From the NCBI GenBank assembly GCA_025355505.1, contig JANXZM010000096.1, positions 62,001 to 126,000 of the forward strand: a stretch of DNA of 64,000 nucleotides, given 5' to 3'. Position numbers and translations under genes: made by a program. The notes under the pieces were generated by a model. That model was not told where the DNA came from. It searched no databases and worked only from the letters and a program-made list of their open reading frames with translations. Origin of the DNA: Acidobacteriaceae bacterium. GTDB taxonomy: Bacteria; Acidobacteriota; Terriglobia; Terriglobales; Acidobacteriaceae. Positions within the stretch are counted from its first letter, which is position 1, and the number at the start of each line of letters is the position of its first letter. Below are positions 25,456 to 34,340 of the stretch, piece after piece.

Positions 25456-25889
25456 GCGCCCGATTGACTATCTACGCTGATACCAGCTTCTTTGTCTCCC
25501 TCTATCTCACCGATCGACACACGGCGGAGGCCGAGCACCAGCTCAGGTCACGGCCATCCTTATGGCTCACGCCCCTGCACGTAGCCGAATGGACGCACGC
25601 CATCGAACAACACGTATTCCGCAAGGCTATTTCGCGCATTGAGGCTGACCGTCTACTGCAGCGATTCCGTGAGCATCGCGCCCAGAATCTATGGAGGGAA
25701 TCGCCTCTCCCCGATCGTGCATTTGAAGTTTGCGCGCAGCTCGCTCACCGGCACGCAGCCCGGCTCGGACTTCGGACCCTCGATACACTGCACGTGGCTT
25801 CAGCCCTGGAACTGAAAGCTGAACATTTTTGGACTTTCGACGAACGGCAAGTGAACCTGGCGGCGGCCGTCGGCTTGAAAACCAACTGA
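25452..25889 (+). CDS. PIN-domain toxin, VapC-like (pair 2)
   Basis: A 145-residue predicted ribonuclease. YADTSFFVSLYL holds the first catalytic Asp (about D10), TPLHVAEWTHAI the Glu, and LRTLDTLHVASALELKAEHF with TFDERQ the later acidic residues. Translation starts at TTG inside the TTGA overlap with the antitoxin. Sequence-wise it differs clearly from the toxins at 7269 and 31597, so it is not a recent duplication of either. Confidence 0.83.
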   Translation: MSARLTIYADTSFFVSLYLTDRHTAEAEHQLRSRPSLWLTPLHVAEWTHAIEQHVFRKAISRIEADRLLQRFREHRAQNLWRESPLPDRAFEVCAQLAHRHAARLGLRTLDTLHVASALELKAEHFWTFDERQVNLAAAVGLKTN

Positions 25890-25932
25890 GTGTGGCTGGA
25901 CGGCCGAGAGCGGCTGTCCCTACGTGTTTCTT

Positions 25933-26418
25933 TCAGCGAGCCACAGCCATGCGGACTACACCAAGATGCTCCAGCGCGCGGTCGATCACGGTCTGGAGTT
26001 CGTGGGCGTACTTGACTTCGCGGCCCTTCGCTAGGATTAGGCGCGCTCTTTCTGCATCGAACCAGGTGGGATTGCGGTCGTCTTCTTCCGGTGTACGGGT
26101 TTGCCGAACGTCCATCAAGAAAGCCTTGACTACGAATTCCTGCACACCACCCGCTTGCCAGAAAATTCCCTTGGAGTGAACGTAAATGTGGAAATGGCGG
26201 GGCTCGATGATACCGGTGGCGCCCGCTTCTTCTTTGGCTTCGCGTTCGGCGGCCTGGCTGTGCGAGAGGCGGGGTTCGGGGGCTCCCTTGGGAAACGTCC
26301 ATTTGTTGCCGCCGTTGGTATGGACTAACAAAAACTCGGCATGAGAATTCACCCGCCGGTAGCACACGGCAGCCACCTGCAGGGGCAGCGCAAAGCGAGA
26401 GACCCGAGGCGAGCTCAT
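25933..26418 (-). CDS. Nudix hydrolase
   Basis: A 161-residue pyrophosphohydrolase acting on a nucleoside diphosphate linked to another group. The Nudix box is GAPEPRLSHSQAAEREAKEEAG: the catalytic REAKEE core is intact, but the first conserved Glu (G-x5-E) is replaced by Leu. FPKGA just before the box is typical of the Ap4A-hydrolase-like group. I place the start at ATG 26418 (MSSPRVSRFALPLQ); a longer reading to 26478 adds an odd N-terminus. Substrate unknown. Confidence 0.85.
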   Translation of the reverse strand: MSSPRVSRFALPLQVAAVCYRRVNSHAEFLLVHTNGGNKWTFPKGAPEPRLSHSQAAEREAKEEAGATGIIEPRHFHIYVHSKGIFWQAGGVQEFVVKAFLMDVRQTRTPEEDDRNPTWFDAERARLILAKGREVKYAHELQTVIDRALEHLGVVRMAVAR

Positions 26419-26499
26419 CTTCCGTAGTTTACTGCAAAGATATTTCTGAAATGTTAAATAGCAACGAAAATAGTGCACATCTTTGGTACCTATTACCCT

Positions 26500-26604
26500 A
26501 GTTCTCAGTTCCCAGTTCTCAGTTCTCAGTCGTTAGCGCCCGGGCTCTACAAACGACAACCGCAAGGGCCTTACTGGGAACTGAGAACCGAGAACTGAGA
26601 ACTG
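26500..26604. repeat. agttctcag repeats forming an inverted repeat
   Basis: GTTCTCAGTTCCCAGT (26501-26516) is exactly complementary to 26573-26588. Both arms extend as tandem 7-10 nt units of agttctcag or ctgagaact. Similar arrays occur at about 23112-23135, 40448-40516 and 45205-45262. They are intergenic and non-coding. Confidence 0.8.
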
Positions 26605-27734
26605 TTTCCAAAGCTCAGGCCGCTTAGCGCCGCCATCCTCTTGGGGTCTACCCCCCGGCTGGCGATCAGCACCTGAAAATTCTCCCCCATGCCGACAGGC
26701 GTGACCAGATGTTTTAGCTGGAGGGCCACCTTCGCGCGCTCTTGCGGGACGCGGCAGTCTTCGAAGGCATCGGCAAACTGATTCGTCTCACCGATGCCCA
26801 TCAGGAATTGCGATTGCGTGCGGAGCCTTTCGACCTGCATACCGGCTTGCTCGCATGCGGCGGCGAGCGCGGTGAAATTGATGTGGGCTGTGAGGTCTTG
26901 CTCGCCCGGGGCCTGGTAAGGGTCGGAGCTGGCGGAGTGCTGGCGATACGCCATGAGCGTGCCGCGGTGGCGGCCCGCGAGTTGTTGATTGCGCGTGTAA
27001 CCGTAGTCGATGATCAGCAGCAATCCCCGCGGGATAAAGCGCGCGACTTGCCCGATCCAGTTCTGACCGAGAATGGGCACTTCGATGCGCTCACCGGGTT
27101 CGGGATGGACTCCGTAGCGGTCGAGGAATTCCAGTTCTTCGGCGAGCGGCGGGAGCCATGTTTCTTGCAGACGATTGTTTTCGAGCGCGATGTGGAGTTT
27201 ACCGGCGGTGCCGAGAATTTCCACGGGCAGGGCGTCGAAAAATTCGTTGGCAAAGACAATGAGGGGAGCTTCAGTTGCAAGCATCCGGCGCGGACCGGTG
27301 GGTTGTCCTTCCGGGACTGCAGCTCTACCGGCTTGAAGATGCTCGCGCAGGTTTTCCTGGAGTCTGGCTCCGAGCCCGAGCGACGATTCCTGCAAGGTGT
27401 ACGTGAGGGCGGAGAAGAAGTCGGGGAATTTCTTGTTGGACCAATCGAGCACATCGCGGGCGAACAATCCGCGACCGGGGCCGAGTTCGAGGATTTCGAT
27501 CTGAGGCGGCCGGTCGAGCGCTCGCCATATCTGGTCAAACTGCCGTGCGAGCAACCGTCCGAAGACCGCATGAACGTCGCTTGAAGTATAGAAGTCTCCG
27601 GCTTTGCCGAATTGTTCGGCGTTGCGGGAATAGTAACCGTGGGGAGGATCATAGAGGCAGATATGCATGTAGCGCGAAAACGGAATGGGGCCGCGCTGGC
27701 GGATCTCCTGCTCGATTTGTTCGCGGACGGACAA
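26571..27734 (-). CDS. SAM-dependent methyltransferase, MidA/NDUFAF7 (COG1565) family
   Basis: About 388 residues. The family landmarks are RGPIPFSRYMHICLYDPPHG YYS, then GDFYTSSDVHAVFGRLLARQ, the SAM-binding ILELGPGRGLFARDVL, and ANEFFDALPVEI. In mitochondria the homologue methylates a complex I subunit during assembly; the bacterial substrate is not established. The frame is open further upstream, but that part overlaps the preceding gene in another frame. TTG 27734, 4 nt after the stop of the 106-residue gene, is the most natural start. The N-terminus is the uncertain point. Confidence 0.85.
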   Translation of the reverse strand: MSVREQIEQEIRQRGPIPFSRYMHICLYDPPHGYYSRNAEQFGKAGDFYTSSDVHAVFGRLLARQFDQIWRALDRPPQIEILELGPGRGLFARDVLDWSNKKFPDFFSALTYTLQESSLGLGARLQENLREHLQAGRAAVPEGQPTGPRRMLATEAPLIVFANEFFDALPVEILGTAGKLHIALENNRLQETWLPPLAEELEFLDRYGVHPEPGERIEVPILGQNWIGQVARFIPRGLLLIIDYGYTRNQQLAGRHRGTLMAYRQHSASSDPYQAPGEQDLTAHINFTALAAACEQAGMQVERLRTQSQFLMGIGETNQFADAFEDCRVPQERAKVALQLKHLVTPVGMGENFQVLIASRGVDPKRMAALSGLSFGNSSQFSVLSSQ

Positions 27735-27738
27735 GGCG

Positions 27739-28059
27739 CTAGCTTCCCTGGCTTCCCTCTCCGGCAGGCATCGGGCTGCGGGAGACGGCGCGATCCTGCG
27801 GGGTGCGGGTAAACATTTCGATGAAATAGTCGTGCAGTCCGTCGTAGAGCTGGCGCTGAAGATGCCAGGCAAATTGGGGATGATCGAGATCGCGGGGATG
27901 AATCGTGAGCACGTAGGTGTGAACCGGTACGGTCGAGTTTTCCAGATCGATCAGAATTTCAACAGCGCCGTTGTTTTCGCGCGCGGAAAAGGCGAGCAGC
28001 GGATGATCGTACAACCGCAAGTGCTCGAGAACTTTCTGCAGGGAATTGGAGTCTGACAA
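27739..28059 (-). CDS. Conserved-looking hypothetical protein upstream of midA
   Basis: A 106-residue cytoplasmic protein that I do not recognise. It has a mixed alpha/beta composition (LRLYDHPLLAFSARENNGAV, then VHTYVLTIHPRDLDHPQFAW and LYDGLHDYFIEMFT) with no signal or membrane segment. Its stop lies 4 nt before the proposed start of the methyltransferase, so the two are likely translated from one mRNA. The last 15 residues look less constrained. Confidence 0.65.
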   Translation of the reverse strand: MSDSNSLQKVLEHLRLYDHPLLAFSARENNGAVEILIDLENSTVPVHTYVLTIHPRDLDHPQFAWHLQRQLYDGLHDYFIEMFTRTPQDRAVSRSPMPAGEGSQGS

Positions 28060-28172
28060 GGGTTCATTGTACTCAGGTGTCAGGTGGAGCAGCGAGACGC
28101 GGCAAGCCGCGTCTCTACGGCGGAATCTCGCGGAACAGCCGACGCGAACGCTAGCGCTGCTGAACCCGCTGC

Positions 28173-28604
28173 TTAGGCTGCCATTCGCATCGGGTTGCCT
28201 TCGGCGTGGAAAGCGCGCTTGATCGGGGGCATGGCCAGATAGAGGATGCAGGCGGCGTTAATCGCCCCAAAGAGCAACGAAAAAATATGCGCCTGGACGA
28301 GGCCGGGCAGAACCAGCACCAGTCCAATGGCGGAAAACAGGAGCGTGAGTAGCCGTCCCCAGTTCTGCATCTGCAGAACGCCGTAGCCGGCGATCATGTG
28401 CACGACCGCAAACACGATGATGCCAAGCCCGGCCACGTGGCCGAAGTCGCGCAGCAGGCGTTCCACGGCGTTACCTTCGGCGGCCATGGAAGCGAGCTTG
28501 GCGGCCAGTCCGCTGAAGAGCAAAACGGAGAGTCCGAACACTAGCCCAATTACACCGCGCAAAATCTGATAGAAGCCGACCAAGGTGACACCAAGTGGGC
28601 GCAT
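28173..28604 (-). CDS. Small integral membrane protein
   Basis: A 143-residue protein with about four hydrophobic segments (GVTLVGFYQILRGVIGLVFG, LGIIVFAVVHMIAGYGVL, LLTLLFSAIGLVLVLPGLV, FSLLFGAINAACILYLAM). AGGAGG lies 6 nt before ATG 28604, which is preferred to a start five codons upstream. The general layout is like small DUF-type membrane proteins with no assigned role. Confidence 0.75.
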   Translation of the reverse strand: MRPLGVTLVGFYQILRGVIGLVFGLSVLLFSGLAAKLASMAAEGNAVERLLRDFGHVAGLGIIVFAVVHMIAGYGVLQMQNWGRLLTLLFSAIGLVLVLPGLVQAHIFSLLFGAINAACILYLAMPPIKRAFHAEGNPMRMAA

Positions 28605-28738
28605 AAATCCTCCTGACAAATGTGGTCAGAAATATAACACACGAGCAAGCAGCGGAAACTGCCGAGCTACATCGCGTTCCGATTCGCGCGGACGGGCGGG
28701 GACGCCCGTCGCTCCACCATCTTTATGTCTTTATGTCT

Positions 28739-29977
28739 TTATTCGTAGCGCAGGGCTTCGATGGGATCGAGGCGGGAGGCTTTGATGGCGGGGAGCATGC
28801 CGCTGATGACGCCGACGAATCCGAGGATCATGGTGGACGCCAGCAAGGTGCTGGAATCGATGGTGAGATGAATATCGCCTTCGGTGCCATTCTCCGCGAA
28901 CGCGCTCCAAAGGGTGAGCGATCCGACCGACCAGGACACGATGTAAGCGAGAACCACTCCGGCAAGCCCGCCTAGAAGCGTGATGGCAAGCGCTTCGGCG
29001 AGGAACTGAACCAGGATGTGCCATCCGCGGGCGCCGAGAGCTTTTTCGACGCCGATTTCGCGGGTGCGCTGGGTCACGGAGACCAGCATGATGTTCATCA
29101 GCCCCACGCCGCCGATGCCAAGCGTGAGCAGGCCGATGAACCCAAGCAGAATCTTGATGCCGGTGGTGATCACGCGCAGGTCGAGCAGATCGGCACAGAC
29201 ATCGAACACAAAGACGGCGCGCTTGTCCTTGGGATCGAATTCATGGTGAAAAGCCATGGAGCGGCGCACCGCCTCGGCGACTTTTTCGTGGTCGCCTTCG
29301 TATTCCATGGCGATGGCGTTGAGGTAATAAGTATTGGTGAGGTCGTTCATGGCGCTGAACGGGATATACACTTTGCCGTTCATGTTGTCGTCGCCATTCT
29401 GAATAACGTGTTTAAGCACGCCAATGACCTCGTAGGAAATGCCGTCGAGCCGCACTTTTTCGCCGAGGGCGTTCTGGCCGGAGAACAATTTTTTCTTGAC
29501 GTCGGCGCCGAGGATGGCGACGCGGCTGTGCGTATTTTCGTCGAGCTCGGTGAAAAACGTGCCGTCTTCAACATCTATCCGGCGCATGTGCGAATAGTAC
29601 GGATAGACTCCGCTGATCCCGTAGCTTGCACTGCGTGTTCCATAAGCAACGGTGCTTTGCTTGAAGGCTTCGGGCGAGATGCGCTTGAGCAGAGGCACCT
29701 CGGCCTGGAGGTAGTCGAGATCCTTAACCGTGAGTTTGATTTCGCTGCCTGCCTTGGTGCCGCCCGCTTGCAGGGAGGTGCGTCCGGGAAAGATGAAGAC
29801 CAGGTTCGTCCCCCAGGAACGGAAAGCGACCCAGAGGCCACGCTCGAAACCGGAACCGTAGGCCAGGAGCAGCACGACGGTCGCGATGCCCCAAGCCATA
29901 CCGAGCATGGAGAGGATGCTGCGGCGGCGATTGTGCTTGAGCGCGTTGTAGGCCTGGCGAGCGAGTTCGAGAATCAT
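28739..29977 (-). CDS. MacB-like ABC transporter permease (copy 1)
   Basis: A 412-residue FtsX/MacB-type permease: one N-terminal membrane helix (LSMLGMAWGIATVVLLLAYG), a large periplasmic MacB_PCD domain (about 50-240), and three C-terminal helices. IMLVSVTQRTREIGVEKALGAR is the coupling-helix signature that contacts an ATPase. The C-terminus ends SRLDPIEALRYE, as usual. These proteins act with a separate ATPase and often a periplasmic adaptor in export or mechanotransmission, but neither lies nearby. It lies 110 nt downstream of a second permease on the same strand. Confidence 0.88.
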   Translation of the reverse strand: MILELARQAYNALKHNRRRSILSMLGMAWGIATVVLLLAYGSGFERGLWVAFRSWGTNLVFIFPGRTSLQAGGTKAGSEIKLTVKDLDYLQAEVPLLKRISPEAFKQSTVAYGTRSASYGISGVYPYYSHMRRIDVEDGTFFTELDENTHSRVAILGADVKKKLFSGQNALGEKVRLDGISYEVIGVLKHVIQNGDDNMNGKVYIPFSAMNDLTNTYYLNAIAMEYEGDHEKVAEAVRRSMAFHHEFDPKDKRAVFVFDVCADLLDLRVITTGIKILLGFIGLLTLGIGGVGLMNIMLVSVTQRTREIGVEKALGARGWHILVQFLAEALAITLLGGLAGVVLAYIVSWSVGSLTLWSAFAENGTEGDIHLTIDSSTLLASTMILGFVGVISGMLPAIKASRLDPIEALRYE

Positions 29978-29994
29978 AGTTAGTCCTTAGCCTC

Positions 29995-30085
29995 TAATGG
30001 AGAGCCGGGCGTCCCCGCCCGGCTGGATCCTTCGACTTCGCTCAGGACAGGCTCACGAGACGCCCGTCCCTCCACCGTACGACTC
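29995..30085. repeat. GC-rich palindromes between the two permease genes
   Basis: GAGCCGGGCGTCCCCGCCCGGCT (read as GCCGGGCG/CGCCCGGC) forms an imperfect stem. It is followed by ccttcgacttcgctcaggacagg, a partial copy of the gagcgaagcga repeat, and gacgcccgtccctcc. All three pieces recur in other gaps of this window. Confidence 0.6.
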
Positions 30086-30087
30086 CG

Positions 30088-31335
30088 TTACTCCTGGCGC
30101 AGAGCCTCCACCGGTTGCAGCAGTGCAGCCTGACGCGCCGGATAAAGTCCCGCGGCGATGCCGGCACATGCGAGCGACAGAATGGCGATTGCCGCCGACG
30201 ACGGAACGATGCGGGGCGTATCGAATCCTTCGGGAGCGGGCAAGGCGGCGAGAACCGTGACTAATGCCGTGGTGATGGCCAGCCCAATGCCTCCGCTGAA
30301 AGCTGTCAGGAACGCGCCTTCCACAAAAAACTGCGTCAGGATGGCGCGATGAGTGGCGCCGAGCGCTTTGCGAAGTCCGATCTCGCGGGTGCGTTCGGTG
30401 ACAGAGACGAGCATGATGTTGATGATGCCGATGGCACCGAGGGCGAGCGTGATCACACCGACCACTCCGAGGAAATAGTCCATGCCGTCGAAGATCTTGG
30501 CGACGCGCTTGTTGTCCTCGATGGTGTCCCAGTCTTCGAATGATTCTGCAAGCTTGGGGTCGAAACCGTGGCGGCGGGCAAGAATGTCGTGGACTTCCTG
30601 TTTCGCCACTAAGTTGCCGCTGGGCGTGAGCGGACGGTAGTTGAGGAACGAAATGGCATCTTCGCTGTTCTGACCTTTCAGCCGGAACAGGTTGCGCATG
30701 GTCGCGATAGGAATAAAAATGCGCGCGTTGGTGCCGTTGTTGCCGTCCTGCCCAACTTTGCTGACGACACCGATAATTTCAAAGCGAACGCCATTGAGCA
30801 GGATGGGCGAGCCTACGGCCGGTCGACCGGGAAATATGTTTTTTAGAAGCTCCCAGCCGACGACCGCCACTCGCCGCGTTTCGCTATTGTCCTGATCGTT
30901 GAACCAGCGGCCGGGGCCCACCGGGATATTGCGGATCTGGTTGTATTCAGGGGCAATGCCGAAGACCTGGCCGTTGGTCGAACCATAATCGCTGACGGCG
31001 CGAATGTCCTCGCGATTCAGTACGGGGGAAAGATACTTGAGCGAGCGCGCCTCGCTGCGGATGGCGAGGTAATCCTGATAGGTGAAATGGTAAGTGCGGC
31101 CAGACTGAGTGCTGCCCTCGACCGCGGGAATGCGTCCGGGGAAGGTAAACATAATGTCCTGGCCGAGATTCTTCAGTTGTTTTGCCTGACCGCTGCGAAA
31201 GCCCTCGCCCAAGCCGACCAGCAGGAGCAGCGACCCCACGCCCCACGCAATGCCGAACATGGTGAGAAACGAGCGGAGTTTGTGGGCCCAGAGGGTGGCC
31301 AGCGACTGGCGAACGATTTCTATGAGCATCCGCAT
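30088..31335 (-). CDS. MacB-like ABC transporter permease (copy 2)
   Basis: A 415-residue paralogue of the neighbouring permease, with the same plan: N-terminal helix (SFLTMFGIAWGVGSLLLLVG), periplasmic domain, and three C-terminal helices around IMLVSVTERTREIGLRKALGAT. It ends ALLQPVEALRQE. The two differ clearly in sequence, so this looks like an old duplication that may work as a heterodimer. No ATPase is encoded next to either. Confidence 0.88.
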   Translation of the reverse strand: MRMLIEIVRQSLATLWAHKLRSFLTMFGIAWGVGSLLLLVGLGEGFRSGQAKQLKNLGQDIMFTFPGRIPAVEGSTQSGRTYHFTYQDYLAIRSEARSLKYLSPVLNREDIRAVSDYGSTNGQVFGIAPEYNQIRNIPVGPGRWFNDQDNSETRRVAVVGWELLKNIFPGRPAVGSPILLNGVRFEIIGVVSKVGQDGNNGTNARIFIPIATMRNLFRLKGQNSEDAISFLNYRPLTPSGNLVAKQEVHDILARRHGFDPKLAESFEDWDTIEDNKRVAKIFDGMDYFLGVVGVITLALGAIGIINIMLVSVTERTREIGLRKALGATHRAILTQFFVEGAFLTAFSGGIGLAITTALVTVLAALPAPEGFDTPRIVPSSAAIAILSLACAGIAAGLYPARQAALLQPVEALRQE

Positions 31336-31596
31336 GGTTGGTTCACAAAGCGTAGTTCACGAAGCTTGGTTCACGGCAGGCCGCGTTATTTCAGAGGCGA
31401 AGCCTGCACCCTGTACGCTGTTGTGTAGTACGGAATTGGGGGCGGCGCGGTTCCCAAACAAATCACACTTCACCCTCCTTGTTTAGAAGCTGGAAACGAC
31501 TCTCGGGTTAGCGGCGAGGGGGGAACGCGAAGGCCGGTGCCGGCACTCGTCTCAGATGGGGCTGTGGGTTCGGGAGCGAACCGGTAACCCTTGCCG

Positions 31597-31992
31597 CTAT
31601 GACAGGCGTGTAATGCCTGGGAACCCGTCAAACCCGGAATCAAAGGTCAAGATGCGCTCGATTCCATGATGTTCCATCACGGCGAGATGAACGGCGTCAC
31701 GGGCAGATAGCCGCCGATGCCCGAGCACAATCTGTTTCGCACGCTCGACGACAGCCCGATCCACCGGCAGCACTTGATCGACGATGCCGAGTAACGCGTC
31801 GAACGCTGGCTGGATGGCGTCGCGGCGGTCGATCGCCACGTAGCGGTGCAGGATCTCCTGAAGCACTTCGGCATCTGTAACCAGGCGCTGGCGGTCGCTG
31901 ACCAGCTTCTCAAGCGAGCGTTGCGCATCGCTTTTGTGAGGATGAGCAGCGCCGACGAGATACATCGGAATGTTGGAGTCGACCAGAATCAC
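31597..31992 (-). CDS. PIN-domain toxin, VapC-like (pair 3)
   Basis: A 131-residue predicted ribonuclease: [13 protein letters not shown] with the first Asp (D5), [14 protein letters not shown] with the Glu, and [20 protein letters not shown] with [10 protein letters not shown] for the later acids. It starts at GTG, whose last bases overlap the antitoxin stop as GTGA. It belongs to the small VapC group with a short C-terminus. Confidence 0.84.
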   Translation of the reverse strand: MILVDSNIPMYLVGAAHPHKSDAQRSLEKLVSDRQRLVTDAEVLQEILHRYVAIDRRDAIQPAFDALLGIVDQVLPVDRAVVERAKQIVLGHRRLSARDAVHLAVMEHHGIERILTFDSGFDGFPGITRLS

Positions 31993-32246
31993 GGTTGCTC
32001 ATCCGTGACGTATCCCCTTTCGATCTCCGCCAACATGCCGCCGATGTCACTCACGGGATAGTCGTTTCGCGTCGCGGCGCGGATGACTTCCAGTTTCTTC
32101 CCGATACTGCCCAGAGGCTCCCGGCGCCGCGCCAAAACAAGCGCTTGACGGACCCACTCCGCAATCGACATCTGGCGCGAGCGCGCCATGCGCTGAATTT
32201 CCCGGTAGTCGGCATCCTGCAGAATCACTTGCAGTCTCTTAGCCAT
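31989..32246 (-). CDS. Ribbon-helix-helix antitoxin (pair 3)
   Basis: An 85-residue protein with a CopG/RHH-type N-terminus ([39 protein letters not shown]). The beta strand would pair in a dimer and bind operator DNA. The C-terminal half ([24 protein letters not shown]) would neutralise the toxin. The sequence atgagtctagttgactcattgccatgagtcaa just upstream contains ATGAGTC/TGACTCAT half sites, a plausible operator. Confidence 0.78.
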   Translation of the reverse strand: MAKRLQVILQDADYREIQRMARSRQMSIAEWVRQALVLARRREPLGSIGKKLEVIRAATRNDYPVSDIGGMLAEIERGYVTDEQP

Positions 32247-32284
32247 ATCATGAGTCTAGTTGACTCATTGCCATGAGTCAAGCG
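32246..32284 (-). promoter_or_regulatory. Possible operator of toxin-antitoxin pair 3
   Basis: ATGAGTC and GACTCAT form an inverted pair (about 32249-32268), with a further ATGAGTC at about 32272-32278. They overlap the region just upstream of the RHH antitoxin start, where such antitoxins usually bind. Confidence 0.4.
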
Positions 32285-32414
32285 ATATGCAAGCGAGGGT
32301 CGGTGGACTGCCCCCTCGGCAGTAAACCGGCAGCCCGTTTTCTTGCGTTGGCGGAGACGGCGGCTTGTGCCGCCTCTGGAGACGCGCGTCTCTGCGGGAA
32401 AGGCGCCACCAATC

Positions 32415-34049
32415 TCAGTTCACCGTGAAAGTCGCGGGGCTGCTTGCCGTACCCCCCAGCGTGGTCACTTGAATTTTTCCGGTTTTGGCTCCTGTCGGAA
32501 CCGTAGCCGTAATCTGCGTGTAAGAGTCCACCGAAAAGATGAGCGCTTTCACGCCACCGAAGGTCACCTTAGTAGCTCCCGTCAGGCTGTTCCCTGTGAT
32601 CACTACCGTGGCACCTACCGGGCCGCTCGCCGGGCTGAAGCTGAGAACCACAGGGGTAACCAGGAATTTCTGGTTGCTGGTCAGGTGGCCGCTGTTGAGC
32701 AGCACTTTCACTACACCCGTGGTGGCATCGGTTGGAACAATCGTGGTCATGTAGGTATCCGAAAACGTACTCGCGTTGGCCCCAGCATTGGGTGTGAATA
32801 GGACGGCGTTGGACTGCGAGAGACCTTGCCCCAGGATGGCGACCGACTGGCCAACGATACCGGACCTGGGCTGAAGAGTGATGAAAGGTCCAAGACCGAG
32901 ATCGAGACTAAAGAAGGCTCCGTGGCCGGCTGCGCCTCCACTGGTCGCCTCGCCATAGAGTTTGCCGTTGGTATGTTGTCTCAGAGTGGCGAATGGAAGA
33001 GAACCGGTTGCCGCCACAAAGTTATACAAAGTCGTGTAAACGCCAGCCGAAGTAATTTTGTAGAGGGTTCCCGCCGCGTTCGTCCCACCTGCGGAAGCCA
33101 CGCTATAGAAATTTCCGTCGCTGGCTTGGACCAGACCTGCATAGGGCCGAACGCCATCCGGCGTCGCACCGGTTGCATCGAAATTGTAGAGCACGGTCAA
33201 CTGCTTCGTTGCTGTGAGCTTGAAGACCACGCCGCCGTTATTTTTGCTTCCGCCAGCCCGTGCTGTTCCGTAAAAATTCCCATCGCTGCCCTGTACCAGC
33301 GGAGCATAGGGCCCTGAGCCGTGCGTCGAATCAAAGTTGTAGAGCACGGTCAGCACACCGGCGGGCGTAATCTTAAACGCGGTGCCAAACCCGGCGGTGC
33401 CACCACCGACAGTTGTCCCATAAAAATTGCCGTCTTTCGCCTGGATAAGCGGAGCAAATGGGGCCGCCCCGTGCGTATGGTCGAACATATAGAGCGTGGT
33501 GAAACCGCCCGCGGGAGTGACTTTGTACACCGCTCCATACCCCTGACCACCAATCGTCGTGGTCCCGTAGAAGTTGCCGTCGGTCCCTTGAATCGGCGGC
33601 GCGTAGGGGCCCGCTCCCTCCGCCAGGGAAAAACTATGGAGCACGGTCACGGTCCCGCTGGGAGTGATCTGGAAAACAGTGCCAAACCCGAAATCGCCGC
33701 CGTTATAAGTCCCTCCGTAAAAATTGCCGTCGCTGCCCAGCGTCAGTCCGCTGTACGGATTCACTCCTGTGCTATTGAAGCTGTTAATTACGGCATACCC
33801 GCCTGTAGGCGTGATCTGAAAAACGCCGCCACGGCCAAAGGCTCCGCCTATAGGAGCCGTACCGTAAAGATTCCCATCGCGGCCCTGGGCCAGGATTCCC
33901 GCGTATTGCGGGGAAGCCAGGAAGGGTGTATCGAAATCATGAAGGTCGGTGTAGGTTTGCGCGTCAGCGCCGGAAATTCCGAGCGCGGCCAAAGCCAGGG
34001 TCATTACCAGAGCCAGTACGGGCAGATTTCGAAGCCGGTGCATAGTCAT
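32415..34049 (-). CDS. Secreted TIGR03803-type propeller protein with IPT/TIG domains
   Basis: About 544 residues. ATG 34049, preceded by GGAGAAATT, gives a signal peptide (to about SGADAQ). Ten or so repeats of the form GS-DGNFYGT-(A/T)-GG-(x)-G-GTVFKIT-PAG-x-LTVLYNF follow, a TIGR03803-type repeat that should fold as a beta propeller. The C-terminal 170 residues carry two IPT/TIG Ig-like domains (SPASGPVGATVVITGNSLTG). The longer reading to 34220 adds a non-signal N-terminus and is rejected. It is divergent from an ECF sigma gene across a 291-nt gap, and may be its target. Confidence 0.87.
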   Translation of the reverse strand: MTMHRLRNLPVLALVMTLALAALGISGADAQTYTDLHDFDTPFLASPQYAGILAQGRDGNLYGTAPIGGAFGRGGVFQITPTGGYAVINSFNSTGVNPYSGLTLGSDGNFYGGTYNGGDFGFGTVFQITPSGTVTVLHSFSLAEGAGPYAPPIQGTDGNFYGTTTIGGQGYGAVYKVTPAGGFTTLYMFDHTHGAAPFAPLIQAKDGNFYGTTVGGGTAGFGTAFKITPAGVLTVLYNFDSTHGSGPYAPLVQGSDGNFYGTARAGGSKNNGGVVFKLTATKQLTVLYNFDATGATPDGVRPYAGLVQASDGNFYSVASAGGTNAAGTLYKITSAGVYTTLYNFVAATGSLPFATLRQHTNGKLYGEATSGGAAGHGAFFSLDLGLGPFITLQPRSGIVGQSVAILGQGLSQSNAVLFTPNAGANASTFSDTYMTTIVPTDATTGVVKVLLNSGHLTSNQKFLVTPVVLSFSPASGPVGATVVITGNSLTGATKVTFGGVKALIFSVDSYTQITATVPTGAKTGKIQVTTLGGTASSPATFTVN

Positions 34050-34340
34050 AATTTCTCCATTCCATAGCCGTGCTAGAAGACTGGAATCTTGGCGACAGCT
34101 TTGCTGCTTTGGGTTCGCATGACTTCCTCCACCAGGAATTTGCGCCGGTGGAACCCTGCCAAACTCTGCCCTTACTAAAAGAGGCGAAAAGAGCAGGCGA
34201 AATTGGGCCATTGTCGGCACAAATTTCTACCCAGGCTAGCGTAAATCTCTTTTGTTTCAGTAACTTGACTTTGAAATCGGAGCGGTCTAGGCTTACTGAC
34301 AACTAGCAACGCGCTTCCCCGGCGCGAGGGGGATCCTCGG

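Noticed and set aside
26742..27584. Plus-strand frame of 280 codons
   Set aside because: It is antisense to the MidA-like methyltransferase and has no motif of its own.
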